Assembly (NCBI RefSeq): GCF_032918005.1
Contig: NZ_CP136628.1
Location: 5,069,501-5,133,500, forward strand
Direction: 5' to 3'
DNA length: 64,000 nt
Source: Bradyrhizobium sp. NDS-1
GTDB taxonomy: Bacteria > Pseudomonadota > Alphaproteobacteria > Rhizobiales > Xanthobacteraceae
The position numbers and the translations under genes are program-made. Shown here one piece after another: positions 25,687-33,993 of the stretch. Position 1 is the first letter of the stretch, and each line of letters starts with the position of its first letter. The notes below the pieces were generated by a model. The model searched no databases, had not been told where the DNA came from, and saw only the letters and a program-made list of their open reading frames with translations.

Positions 25687-26610
25687 ATGACTTATCTGGT
25701 TGCCGCCGAACTTCCCCGCGAATCCGCCGCCCAGCGTTTTCGGGCGCTGTTGAAGCAGCCCGGCATTCTGCAACTGCCGGGCGCTCACAACGGCATGGCG
25801 GCGCTGCAGGCCAAGGCGGCGGGCTTCGAGGCGCTCTATCTGTCGGGCGCGGCCATGACCGCATCGATGGGCTTACCCGATCTCGGCATCATCACCGTGG
25901 ACGAAGTCGCTTTCTTCGTTCGCCAGATCACCCGCGCGTCGGGACTTCCGCTGCTCGTCGATGCCGACACCGGCTACGGCGAGACACTGAACGTGATGCA
26001 TGCCACCCGCGTCTTCGAGGACGCAGGCGCGGCCGCTCTTCATCTGGAGGACCAGATCCTGCCCAAGAAGTGCGGCCATCTGAACGACAAGAAGATTGCC
26101 GACCCGCACGACATGTCGGCCAAGGTCGCGGCGGCAGCGAAAGCGCGGCGCGACCTCGTGATCATCGCCAGGACCGATGCCGCAGCAAGCGAGGGCCTCG
26201 ACGGCGCGGTCGCCCGCGCAAAGCTCTACATGGAAGCGGGCGCCGATGCGATCTTTCCGGAGGCGCTCAACACCGCCGAGATGTTTCGCGCTTTTGCCGA
26301 GCGCATGCCGGGCGTGCCGCTGCTCGCCAACATGACGGAGTTCGGTAAGACGCCGTTCTTCACGGCCGCAGAGTTCGAGGCAATGGGCTATGCCATGGTG
26401 ATCTGGCCGGTCTCTTCCTTGCGGATGGCCAACAAGGCACAAGCCGAGCTTTACGCAGCGATCTCGCGGGATGGCGGTACGCACAAGGTCATCGATCGGA
26501 TGCAGACGCGCGCGGAGCTGTACGCAACGATTGGACTGAGCGATTACGAAGCGTTGGATTCTTCGATCGTTCAGACAATCATTCCGACGGGCATGCCTCA
26601 ACGCAAATGA
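25687..26610 (+). CDS. Isocitrate lyase/PEP mutase-family lyase (2-methylisocitrate lyase-like)
   Basis: This 307-residue TIM-barrel protein has the family motifs LPGAHNGMAALQAKAAGFEA, LVDADTGYGE, HLEDQILPKKCGH (with the active-site Cys of ICL/PrpB), and IIARTDA. It closely follows PrpB, which splits 2-methylisocitrate into pyruvate and succinate. Relatives split 2,3-dimethylmalate. It is co-transcribed with the PrpF-like isomerase and under the same operator. It probably performs the final C-C cleavage of the pathway begun by the TcuA-like enzyme. Confidence 0.9.
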   Translation: MTYLVAAELPRESAAQRFRALLKQPGILQLPGAHNGMAALQAKAAGFEALYLSGAAMTASMGLPDLGIITVDEVAFFVRQITRASGLPLLVDADTGYGETLNVMHATRVFEDAGAAALHLEDQILPKKCGHLNDKKIADPHDMSAKVAAAAKARRDLVIIARTDAAASEGLDGAVARAKLYMEAGADAIFPEALNTAEMFRAFAERMPGVPLLANMTEFGKTPFFTAAEFEAMGYAMVIWPVSSLRMANKAQAELYAAISRDGGTHKVIDRMQTRAELYATIGLSDYEALDSSIVQTIIPTGMPQRK

Positions 26611-26659
26611 CAATCTCGCTCCTTTGGCAATTCAAGCTCGTCGTGACGTCCATGCGCGC

Positions 26660-26815
26660 CAGTCGACCGGCGTGGAATAGTGGTAGAGCACGCGGCCGGA
26701 GGCGTCCGATTTGTAGGAACCATATAGGCCGAGGACGCCATCTCCGAGACTTTCTGCCGGCGCAAGGACGACAAAGAATGGGCGCACGAGATGGAGCGCA
26801 ACCTTGACCGCAATG
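26660..26815 (+). pseudogene. Tyrosine-integrase N-terminal remnant (tentative)
   Basis: A plus-strand frame reads GGVRFVGTI, then a stop (TAG), then AEDAISETFCRRKDDKEWAH and EMERNLDRNG. This has the style of the arm-binding N-terminus of phage-type integrases, where a modest-length segment ending in EWA-x3-E-x4-DRG is common. It has an in-frame stop and no catalytic domain follows. It is at most a fossil. The reverse strand also has an open frame here, so the call is tentative. Confidence 0.4.
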
Positions 26816-26949
26816 GATCGTCCAGACCTCGCGTGGTGCTACCAGATCGTACTTGGCTGGATCAGAGCCAAGCTCTGACACACCCTTTAAGCGCCGCGGG
26901 AAGCGGCTCTGCTGCAACTAGCGGTGACATTCGCGCCCAAACAACGATC

Positions 26950-27438
26950 TTACCGAGCCGTTTTGCGCAAGCGCTCTTCCGAAATCGAGACGATTGCCGG
27001 CAGAGAAAGGCAGCGGCGACCGCTTTTTCGGGCGGAAGAGCGCCGGAACGTAAAATTGCAGATCACACTATCGAGACTCTCGCTGACGTCGCGCACGCGA
27101 CGTCCATGAAAATCCATCCACCTCTCGATCCGGCGTACGCCGGGCCGTCCCAGGCCCGGCTGTGCAAGAAGCTCGGCCTTGGTATGGAGCGACGCAATCT
27201 CGAGGAGATAGTTCATGCGCGTGAGCGGCTCTCGGCCGATCAGCGCCGCGAGCGGGCTGTGAACCAATATGACTGCAATTCGCTCCGGCAAATGGCTGTG
27301 GCTTTGCTCGAAGGCTTTCCTCACGGTCAGTTCCACGCGGACCTGTATCCATTCCAAAGATCGTTCTAAGAACACCTCTAGCAGAGCCGTCGGACTCTGT
27401 CCCGGCTGTACACGCCCCGGTTGATACTGATTAGACAA
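26950..27438 (-). CDS. Small protein with RpoA C-terminal-domain-like helix-hairpin-helix (hypothetical)
   Basis: This 162-residue frame contains EPLTRMNYLLEIASLHTKAE, then LLAQPGLGRPGVRRIERWM and HGRRVR (about 69-114). That follows the pattern of the RNA polymerase alpha-CTD or helix-hairpin-helix fold (n-L-G-R-x3-x-I-E-x-W-L). The N-terminal part is predicted helical and the last 30 residues are basic and low in similarity to anything I know. Small alpha-CTD-like proteins occur in Bradyrhizobium. It lies alone at the edge of the siderophore cluster with no clear ribosome site, so expression is uncertain. Confidence 0.4.
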   Translation of the reverse strand: MSNQYQPGRVQPGQSPTALLEVFLERSLEWIQVRVELTVRKAFEQSHSHLPERIAVILVHSPLAALIGREPLTRMNYLLEIASLHTKAELLAQPGLGRPGVRRIERWMDFHGRRVRDVSESLDSVICNFTFRRSSARKSGRRCLSLPAIVSISEERLRKTAR

Positions 27439-27515
27439 GTTCTAGACCACGGATGCTTCAGGTCGCGTCGTGCTGCTCGCAAGCGGAACCGACGCGCTTG
27501 GCCGAGCGCGCCGGG

Positions 27516-28814
27516 CTAAGCGATGAGCTCCCGGCGCGCTATGGTCGACAGCAACGACTCCGCGATCTCTTGCGACCGCACGGCAATCACCGAGAGCAGC
27601 GTATCGCTCAGGCCGTGGGAGGATTCCGAATAGCCCTGGAGGTGGATCTGCGGCCTGAACGCCGGGCTAGTCACGAGCCTGTAGTTGCGATCGAGTGCTG
27701 CATCGCGGATGTAGCGGCGGAGCGGCTCGAGAAACCCATGCGGCGTTTCCCTGTCGTATCCCGTCGCCAGGATGATGGCGTCATAGCTTGAACGACGACT
27801 TTCGCCGCGAAACTTGTCGACCACGCCGATCTCAATGCCATCCGGTCCCGCATCCACATTCGTAATCTCGCTGCGGGGGCGCAACACGATCCTTTCGTCA
27901 CCGCCGACGCGCTGCTGGTAGAGCAACCGATAGAGCTGGTCCAGCAGGTCGGAATCGACCACGGCATAGTTCGTGTTCCGAAAGTTGCGGACGATTGCGT
28001 CTCGCCGCTCGGCTGGCTGCGTGTAGACGAAGTCGGTAAAGCCCGGATTGAAGATCTCGTTGACGAACGGACTGCTGTCGGACGGCTTGAGAGCATGGCC
28101 GCGGAAGATCAGATCGATGTTCGCTTCGGGACATCGGCCATGGAGATCGACCGTCACCTCGGTCGCGCTCTGTCCGCCGCCGACGATGGCCACACGCGCG
28201 GCCCCGCTGCGCGGGACGACCCGCTCGATCAAGTCGAGATAGCGGCTGGAATGCAGCAGCCTGCGGTCGTCGGCGGCCTTGGCAAACACCTGCGGGATAT
28301 AGGGCTGGCCTCCCACCGCGACCACGAGGTTTCGTGCGAGGCGCACGGTCTCTCCGCCCGCCAGTGAGCGTGAATGCACGCGCAATGACGTCACCATTTG
28401 CCCGGCCGTCACCGGCTCGACGGCAACGATCGTTTCGCCGTAGGCGGCCTGCGACTTGAAATGGCCTGCGACCCATTGGAGGTAATCGTTGAACTCGACC
28501 CGGCTCGGATAGAACGTCCGGCAATTAATGAAATCCAGCAAGCGGCCGCGCTTGTGCAGGTAATTCACGAAGGTGAAAGGACTGGTCGGATCGCGCAAGG
28601 AGACCAGATCCTTGAGAAACGATATCTGCATGTCGCTGCCCGGAAGCAGCATGCCGCCGTGCCAGGTGAAGTGCGGCTGCTTTTCCACGAACAGCGGCGC
28701 GCAGTTCAGCCGCGATCGCTTCGCGCATTCGTCCAACGCGATGGCGAGTGCGAGGTTGGAGGGGCCGAATCCGAGGCCGATGACGTCGTGCTCGATCGCA
28801 AGATGATGGGACAT
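27516..28814 (-). CDS. L-ornithine/L-lysine N-monooxygenase (siderophore hydroxylase)
   Basis: This 432-residue flavoprotein of the SidA/PvdA/IucD family has an FAD loop GLGFGPSNLALAIAL (13-27), the amino-acid-binding stretch HGGMLLPGSDMQISFLKDLV, an NADPH loop VAIVGGGQSATEV and the C-terminal ILATGYDRETP. It hydroxylates the side-chain amine of ornithine (or lysine), the first step in making hydroxamate iron ligands. Sequence style is closer to the ornithine enzymes, but I cannot exclude lysine. It is 22 bases downstream of the acyltransferase gene. Confidence 0.92.
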   Translation of the reverse strand: MSHHLAIEHDVIGLGFGPSNLALAIALDECAKRSRLNCAPLFVEKQPHFTWHGGMLLPGSDMQISFLKDLVSLRDPTSPFTFVNYLHKRGRLLDFINCRTFYPSRVEFNDYLQWVAGHFKSQAAYGETIVAVEPVTAGQMVTSLRVHSRSLAGGETVRLARNLVVAVGGQPYIPQVFAKAADDRRLLHSSRYLDLIERVVPRSGAARVAIVGGGQSATEVTVDLHGRCPEANIDLIFRGHALKPSDSSPFVNEIFNPGFTDFVYTQPAERRDAIVRNFRNTNYAVVDSDLLDQLYRLLYQQRVGGDERIVLRPRSEITNVDAGPDGIEIGVVDKFRGESRRSSYDAIILATGYDRETPHGFLEPLRRYIRDAALDRNYRLVTSPAFRPQIHLQGYSESSHGLSDTLLSVIAVRSQEIAESLLSTIARRELIA

Positions 28815-28836
28815 GAAGCTGCGCTCCGCTCGCGCT

Positions 28837-29898
28837 CTAGGACGAGACCACCGGGCCGGCGTCTGCCGGAAGCCAGAGCCGATCGCCGAAGAAGCGTTCG
28901 CGCAACAGCATCACCAGGGTCGCACGCTTGTGGGGAAAGTCGAAGTTCTTGATCTTTGCAAACCCCGAGAGCTCGAGATTGCGAAGCTGCTGGGAATGCG
29001 CCGCGGCCGGCTCCCCCACGATCCGCTGCGTCCGGCAATCGTCGAGGAACATGTAGTGCATCAGCGAGGGCAGCCACGCGCTGATGTAACGACGACCACG
29101 AAAAGCGTCCTCTCCCACGACCACGTGCCATCCCCGGTCATAGTCCCCGGCGTCGTAGAACGGTGCGATGCGATTTTCCTTGGCCCAATAGAGCTCGAAA
29201 TAGCCAAAGGGCTCGTCACCGAAGCAGCCGATCAGGGGCAGCATGTGCGGATCGGCCAGGAGGCCGGCCAGATATCGACGATGCTTGTCGAGGTCGCCCG
29301 CCTCGTTCCAGAACGCGTCGACGCGGGGATCATTCATCCAGCGATGCAGCAGATGAAGATCGTTCTCAAGATCGGCCACGCGAAAGGAGATGACTTGCGA
29401 CAGCCAGGGGATGTAGCGGCCGTATACTTTACCCGTCGGCTTGGGAGCGCGCCGCGGATGCCGCCGACCGTCCGTCATGACATGCAGTTGCGGCCATGAC
29501 GGTCGTCCAGGATTCACCAGCCAATTGTCCCGACGCTGCATGATCAGTTCGGGAAGCAGCAGCAATTGATCCTCGGACCTGATGGCCAGACCGCCATCCG
29601 TCAGTTCCCGCGCAAGCGATGCTCCATCACCGATATCTAAAACGAGCCGATCAACACCCCGCCGCCAGGCGAACAGCGCTTCGGCCGACGCCGAAACGGC
29701 CCGTACCGCGAGCTCGCGGTCGTCAGAGGCGTTGAGGACCTCGAGGTGATCGACGCGCTCTCGAAGGCGCAGCTCCAACGCCGTCACGTCGTCGGCAACG
29801 ACGCGAAGCCGATCGCCATCCTGCAAAACGGTCAGAGCGGAATATGGGCCAACCGGGAACGCACGAGGTCCGGTCCCGGAATCCGAAGCCTTGTTCAT
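28837..29898 (-). CDS. GNAT acyltransferase for N-hydroxyornithine (hydroxamate formation)
   Basis: Starting at the ATG at 29898 with GAGGG upstream, this is 353 residues; six further codons are open upstream. The C-terminal half is an IucB/RhbD-type acetyltransferase (Acetyltransf_8): DPRVDAFWNEAGDLDKHRRY, PFGYFELYWAKENRI, and GRRYISAWLPSLMHYMFL. The N-terminal 150 residues are the usual non-catalytic extension. It transfers an acyl group, often acetyl, to hydroxylated ornithine, yielding the hydroxamate. Coupling to the monooxygenase gene supports this. Confidence 0.9.
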   Translation of the reverse strand: MNKASDSGTGPRAFPVGPYSALTVLQDGDRLRVVADDVTALELRLRERVDHLEVLNASDDRELAVRAVSASAEALFAWRRGVDRLVLDIGDGASLARELTDGGLAIRSEDQLLLLPELIMQRRDNWLVNPGRPSWPQLHVMTDGRRHPRRAPKPTGKVYGRYIPWLSQVISFRVADLENDLHLLHRWMNDPRVDAFWNEAGDLDKHRRYLAGLLADPHMLPLIGCFGDEPFGYFELYWAKENRIAPFYDAGDYDRGWHVVVGEDAFRGRRYISAWLPSLMHYMFLDDCRTQRIVGEPAAAHSQQLRNLELSGFAKIKNFDFPHKRATLVMLLRERFFGDRLWLPADAGPVVSS

Positions 29899-30073
29899 CC
29901 GGCCCTCGCATTTCAATCATCGCTGACGCGTGGTGTAGATCACTCGCGTACAGGCTGACAAGAAATGGGCGCACACGTAGATTAGATTCTCTACAAATCT
30001 GACAACCTGTCGCAAAGCGATCGATGTCGTCGCCCGCATGCGAGAGAAGCGCCCGCGCCTTGCCACAATATGT

Positions 30074-31771
30074 CTAAAGAGGTGCATCGGTTGGAACTGC
30101 GGAGGCTCTCGCGACGTTATCCGCCTTCGCCTCACTTGCGACGATCTTGCCCTCGCGCAGCCGCACGAGATGATCAGCAATCCCGAAATAGCGATCGTCA
30201 TGCGAAATCACGATGATGGTCTTTCCGAGACGCTTCAGGTCGGGTAGCAGCTCCGTGTAGAAGATGTGCCGGAACGCCGGATCCTGATCGGCGGCCCACT
30301 CGTCAAACACGAGAACGGGTCGTTCCTCGAGCCATGCATTCATCAGGGCCAATCGCTTGCGCTGTCCGGTCGACAGATCCGTCGTCGTAAACACACCGTT
30401 CTCGACGGAGACCTTGTGCGCGACCTCCAACCGCTGAAGATAACGTTCCGCGACATCCGGAACCACGCCTTCTCCACGGATGAGATCCTCGAACAGATAG
30501 TAGTCGGAAAAGATGGTCGTGAAGAGCTGGCGGTAATCGTCACGCGTCTCCGTCAGCACCGGCGCGCCGTCGCGTAGCAGGGTGCCGCCGTGCGGAGCAT
30601 ATAGACCCAGCAACAGCTTGATGAGGGTCGTCTTTCCACTGCCGTTCTGTCCCACGATGAAGACGATGTCCCCCTGCCGGATGCGCAGATCGACCGGCCC
30701 GAGGACAAAGGGCTCACTGCCCGCCACGGCGCGAAAGGCATAGGTCACGCCGCGGAGCTCGATGGATTCGATCGTCGTCTTGCCCGGTGCAGCAGGCGAC
30801 GTGACCAGCAAATCGTGCTCGGGCGTCGAGAACTGCTCGGCAAGCTCCACAATGCGTCGCATCGCCACCTGGGCGCGGCCAAGCGCAGGCAGGATACCGA
30901 TGACCTGATCGATGGGTCCGCGCATATAGAGCAGCACCAGCACGAAACCGCTGGACACCGCGGCGGGACTGTCCGGCCACAGAAAAGGACGCAAGGTCAG
31001 CGCTACGCCGATTACGACAAAAAACAGCATCGTCCCGAACGCCCGGGCCGTCACGAACAGATTGATCGACTTGATCTGCACCGAGCTGATCCGATCGACG
31101 GTCTGCTGGAGTTGCTCGACATAGACGCGCAGGCGCCGGACCCGATTGAGACGCAGCTCCTTGGCGCCTTCGGCGATCGCCCGGTACTGCTTGTGCAGCT
31201 GATCCTCCGAATCGCGCGCGACGTTGAAGCCATGGACGCCACGGGTTCTTGCATAGCCATGCGCCAGCGATCCCAGGACGATGACGACTCCCGTGATCAG
31301 GAACAGCGGCCACGACAGCACCGCCAGGTAAACCATGCAGCCGAGTGCGATCACGAGCGACACGAAGAAGGACGAGAAGAAGAACGCGAAATCGCTGATC
31401 GTATCCACGTCCTGCGTGAGAACCGGAATCAGGCGGTGCGTGCGGTAGATTTCGAGCTGATCGATCGGCGCCGCCAGGATCCTGGCGGCCAGCGACTTGC
31501 GAAGCTCGGCGATGATCCGCTGTCCGACGTAATTGGCGCTGATATCGGCACCGATGGAACCGATCAGGATCAGGAGGCACAGGCCGGCGAATGCGAAAAG
31601 CAGCGTGACGACGTCGGCCTGCGTGGCATAGAGCCCTTGATTGACGACCGCGAGCAACGCCGCGACGCTGGCGCCGCCAATTATACCCAGAACGACACCG
31701 CCAAGCACGAGCACCCAATAGGGCCGCAGGAGGTGCAGGATCTGCGCCGTCAAGCCGTTTCGTGAATTCAT
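30074..31771 (-). CDS. ABC exporter of the cyclic-peptide/siderophore type (PvdE/SyrD-like)
   Basis: This 565-residue half-transporter has an N-terminal six-helix membrane domain (about 1-300) fused to an ATPase. Walker A is GQNGSGKT, signature LSTGQRKRLALM, Walker B VLVFDEWAADQDP. FDEWAADQDP and STGQRKR are typical of PvdE/SyrD. PvdE exports the pyoverdine precursor to the periplasm, so this protein probably exports the peptide siderophore or its precursor. I start at the ATG at 31771; the open frame could add 29 codons that look non-coding. It is divergent from the reductase gene. Confidence 0.91.
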   Translation of the reverse strand: MNSRNGLTAQILHLLRPYWVLVLGGVVLGIIGGASVAALLAVVNQGLYATQADVVTLLFAFAGLCLLILIGSIGADISANYVGQRIIAELRKSLAARILAAPIDQLEIYRTHRLIPVLTQDVDTISDFAFFFSSFFVSLVIALGCMVYLAVLSWPLFLITGVVIVLGSLAHGYARTRGVHGFNVARDSEDQLHKQYRAIAEGAKELRLNRVRRLRVYVEQLQQTVDRISSVQIKSINLFVTARAFGTMLFFVVIGVALTLRPFLWPDSPAAVSSGFVLVLLYMRGPIDQVIGILPALGRAQVAMRRIVELAEQFSTPEHDLLVTSPAAPGKTTIESIELRGVTYAFRAVAGSEPFVLGPVDLRIRQGDIVFIVGQNGSGKTTLIKLLLGLYAPHGGTLLRDGAPVLTETRDDYRQLFTTIFSDYYLFEDLIRGEGVVPDVAERYLQRLEVAHKVSVENGVFTTTDLSTGQRKRLALMNAWLEERPVLVFDEWAADQDPAFRHIFYTELLPDLKRLGKTIIVISHDDRYFGIADHLVRLREGKIVASEAKADNVARASAVPTDAPL

Positions 31772-32074
31772 GACGAGAGCCGCGCTGGAGGGACCTGAAG
31801 CGAACCTACATATGCAGTCGCAATCACGACAAGCCGTGCCGATGTGATGCGAATACATGACGGCGGCGCCGCAACTCCAGCGCTTATTTTCTCTGTTCTT
31901 TCGATGGATTCTAATTTGGGATCGGCAATGCCTTTAATATGATGGCGGTAGTACCGCTTTTGCATCGCAGCCGGCGAGCGAATAGGATATCGATCCAGCG
32001 CCATGCCAGGCCGCGACATCCGGACATCGAAGGGCTTGTAAGCCGGCATTGGACAGGCCCGGCGGAGACTAACT
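31772..32074. promoter_or_regulatory. Divergent promoter region with a candidate Irr box (ICE)
   Basis: About 300 bases separate the exporter and the reductase genes. At 31899-31915 the sequence TTTCGAT-GGA-TTCTAAT matches the rhizobial iron control element consensus TTTAGAA-N3-TTCTAAA at 11 of 14 half-site positions. Irr is the main iron regulator in Bradyrhizobium, and a site between two siderophore transcription units is expected. No other element is obvious. Confidence 0.4.
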
Positions 32075-33136
32075 TTGGACTTGCTTATCTCCGAAACCCG
32101 TATCGCGCTTCCCGATGCCGCCGGCCTTGCCGCGCGGATGGTCGATCATCTCGCCGAGCACGACATCACCTTCGAGGACCGGGACGGTCTCATGGTGGCG
32201 AAACTGCCTTTCGGCACCAGTTCCCTCGCGGTCGAGGCCGAAGCGCTCAAGATCCGCGTCGAGGCCGACGACAAGGGCAATCTGGAAATGTTGCGCTCGG
32301 TCGTCGCCTCGCATGTGATCGAGTTCGCGGGCGACATTGCTCCGACCATCGTTTGGTCCGGTCATGAAGCCAACGGCGGCACCCTGGCCAATTTCCGCGA
32401 GGTGCAGCTGAAGTCAGCGATCGCCTTGACGCCGCACATGCGCCGGCTGACCTTCACGGGCGACGACATCGCCCGTTTTGTGAACGACGGCGAGTTGCAC
32501 GTGCGGCTGTACTTTCCGCCCGAAGGCCTCGCCAAGCCCGAATGGCCGTGGCCCGCCCCGGACGGACGCATCCTGTGGCCGGAGCCTGACCGCAGGCCCA
32601 TCACCCGCTATTACACGATCCGCCGCATCGACCTGGAGAGCCGCGAGATCGATATCGATTTCGTGGTCCATGACCACGCTGGACCGGGTTCGGCGTTCGC
32701 CGGCAACGCAAAGGCCGGCGCCATTTGCGGCATGGCCGGCCCGTTGGGCCGAGGCATTCGCCCGGCGCGCTGGGTGCTGCTGGCGGGCGACGAAACCGCC
32801 CTGCCCGCCATCGCGCGAATTCTGGAGACGCTGCCGGCGACGGCAACGGGTGAAGTCTTCATCGAAGTCGCCGATCGGCGCGAGGAGGTTCCGCTGGTCG
32901 TGCCGGAGGGCGTGGCGGTCCGCTGGCTGCATCGCGACGGCCGTCCGGCCGGGACGACGCAGATCCTGGTCGACGCGGTCAAGGCAGTGCGATGGCCGGA
33001 CCATCGGGAGGTCTTCGCCTGGGTCGCGTGTGAGGCGCAGGCGCTGAAGGCCTTGCGAGATCATTTGCGCGACGATCGAAAGCTCGCGCGCGATCAGCAT
33101 CTGGCCGTCGCCTATTGGAGCCTGCGCCAGCCATGA
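32075..33136 (+). CDS. Ferric-siderophore reductase (SIP family) with N-terminal DUF2218 domain
   Basis: This 353-residue fusion has a DUF2218 domain (about 1-95) followed by a siderophore-interacting protein domain of the ViuB type. The FAD-binding motif is RPITRYYTIRR and the NADPH part ARWVLLAGDETALPAIARIL. SIP proteins reduce Fe(III)-siderophore in the cytoplasm to release iron. The start is a TTG at 32075 with GGAG 9 bases upstream; no ATG lies near the family N-terminus. Its stop overlaps the ATPase start (ATGA). Confidence 0.9.
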   Translation: MDLLISETRIALPDAAGLAARMVDHLAEHDITFEDRDGLMVAKLPFGTSSLAVEAEALKIRVEADDKGNLEMLRSVVASHVIEFAGDIAPTIVWSGHEANGGTLANFREVQLKSAIALTPHMRRLTFTGDDIARFVNDGELHVRLYFPPEGLAKPEWPWPAPDGRILWPEPDRRPITRYYTIRRIDLESREIDIDFVVHDHAGPGSAFAGNAKAGAICGMAGPLGRGIRPARWVLLAGDETALPAIARILETLPATATGEVFIEVADRREEVPLVVPEGVAVRWLHRDGRPAGTTQILVDAVKAVRWPDHREVFAWVACEAQALKALRDHLRDDRKLARDQHLAVAYWSLRQP

Positions 33137-33987
33137 CGTTCCAACAGGCGCAGACGGGCGAAAGAACGCCCGCTTTGCCGACCGACATGCCGCAGACCTC
33201 GCCAGATGCGCCCGCCTCCTTGTTCGAGCTCGATCAGGTCGCCTTCGCGGTGGCCGGGCGCGCGCTGCTAGAACCGCTCACCTTGTCGCTTCCCACGCGC
33301 AGCGTTGTCGGCTTGATTGGGCATAACGGCTCTGGCAAGTCGACTCTGCTGAAATTGTTGGCGCGCCAGCAGCCATCTTCGTCGGGAACGATCCGTTTCG
33401 AGAGCCGCGCGCTGCGCACGTGGAGCGATCGGGACTATGCCCGCAAGGTTGCCTATTTGCCGCAGCAGACGCCGCCGGCGGCCGGCATGCTGGTGAAGGA
33501 GCTGGTCGCACTCGGCCGCTATCCCTGGCACGGCGCGCTCGGCCGGTTCGGCGACATCGATCGCAAGAAGGTCGAAAGCGCCATGGCGCTGACCCATATC
33601 GAGCCGTTCGCAGACCGCTTGGTCGACACATTGTCCGGTGGCGAGCGCCAGCGGGTCTGGATCGCCATGCTGGTCGCACAGGATGCTGAATGCCTGCTGC
33701 TCGACGAGCCCACTTCGGCACTCGACATCGCCCATCAGATCGAGGTGCTGTCGCTGGTCAAGCAGCTCGCGCGCGAGCGCAATCTCGGCGTCGTCGTCGT
33801 GCTCCACGACGTCAATATGGCTGCCCGCTTCTGCGACGAGATCATCGCGCTGCATTCCGGAAAACTGATCGCGCGCGGCACTCCGGACAAGATCATGACC
33901 CCGGCCGAACTCGAAAACATCTACGGCATCCCAATGGGCGTGATGCCGTCGCCCGATCACGGTCATCTCATCAGCTTCGCCCGATGA
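33133..33987 (+). CDS. Iron-siderophore ABC importer ATPase (FecE/FhuC type)
   Basis: This 284-residue ATPase starts at 33133, overlapping the reductase stop by 4 bases. It has Walker A GHNGSGKS (63-70), signature TLSGGERQRVW, Walker B CLLLDEPTSALD and switch His in VLHDVN. The spacing is that of FhuC/FecE. The roughly 30-residue N-terminal extension is not conserved. It is convergent with, and 6 bases from, the permease gene, so importer subunits come from two transcripts. Confidence 0.93.
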   Translation: MTFQQAQTGERTPALPTDMPQTSPDAPASLFELDQVAFAVAGRALLEPLTLSLPTRSVVGLIGHNGSGKSTLLKLLARQQPSSSGTIRFESRALRTWSDRDYARKVAYLPQQTPPAAGMLVKELVALGRYPWHGALGRFGDIDRKKVESAMALTHIEPFADRLVDTLSGGERQRVWIAMLVAQDAECLLLDEPTSALDIAHQIEVLSLVKQLARERNLGVVVVLHDVNMAARFCDEIIALHSGKLIARGTPDKIMTPAELENIYGIPMGVMPSPDHGHLISFAR

Positions 33988-33993
33988 GCGCCG

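Noticed and set aside
24160..25788. 542-residue minus-strand frame opposite prpF
   Set aside because: It is antisense to the PrpF-family gene, which has strong family motifs, and the frame itself has none.
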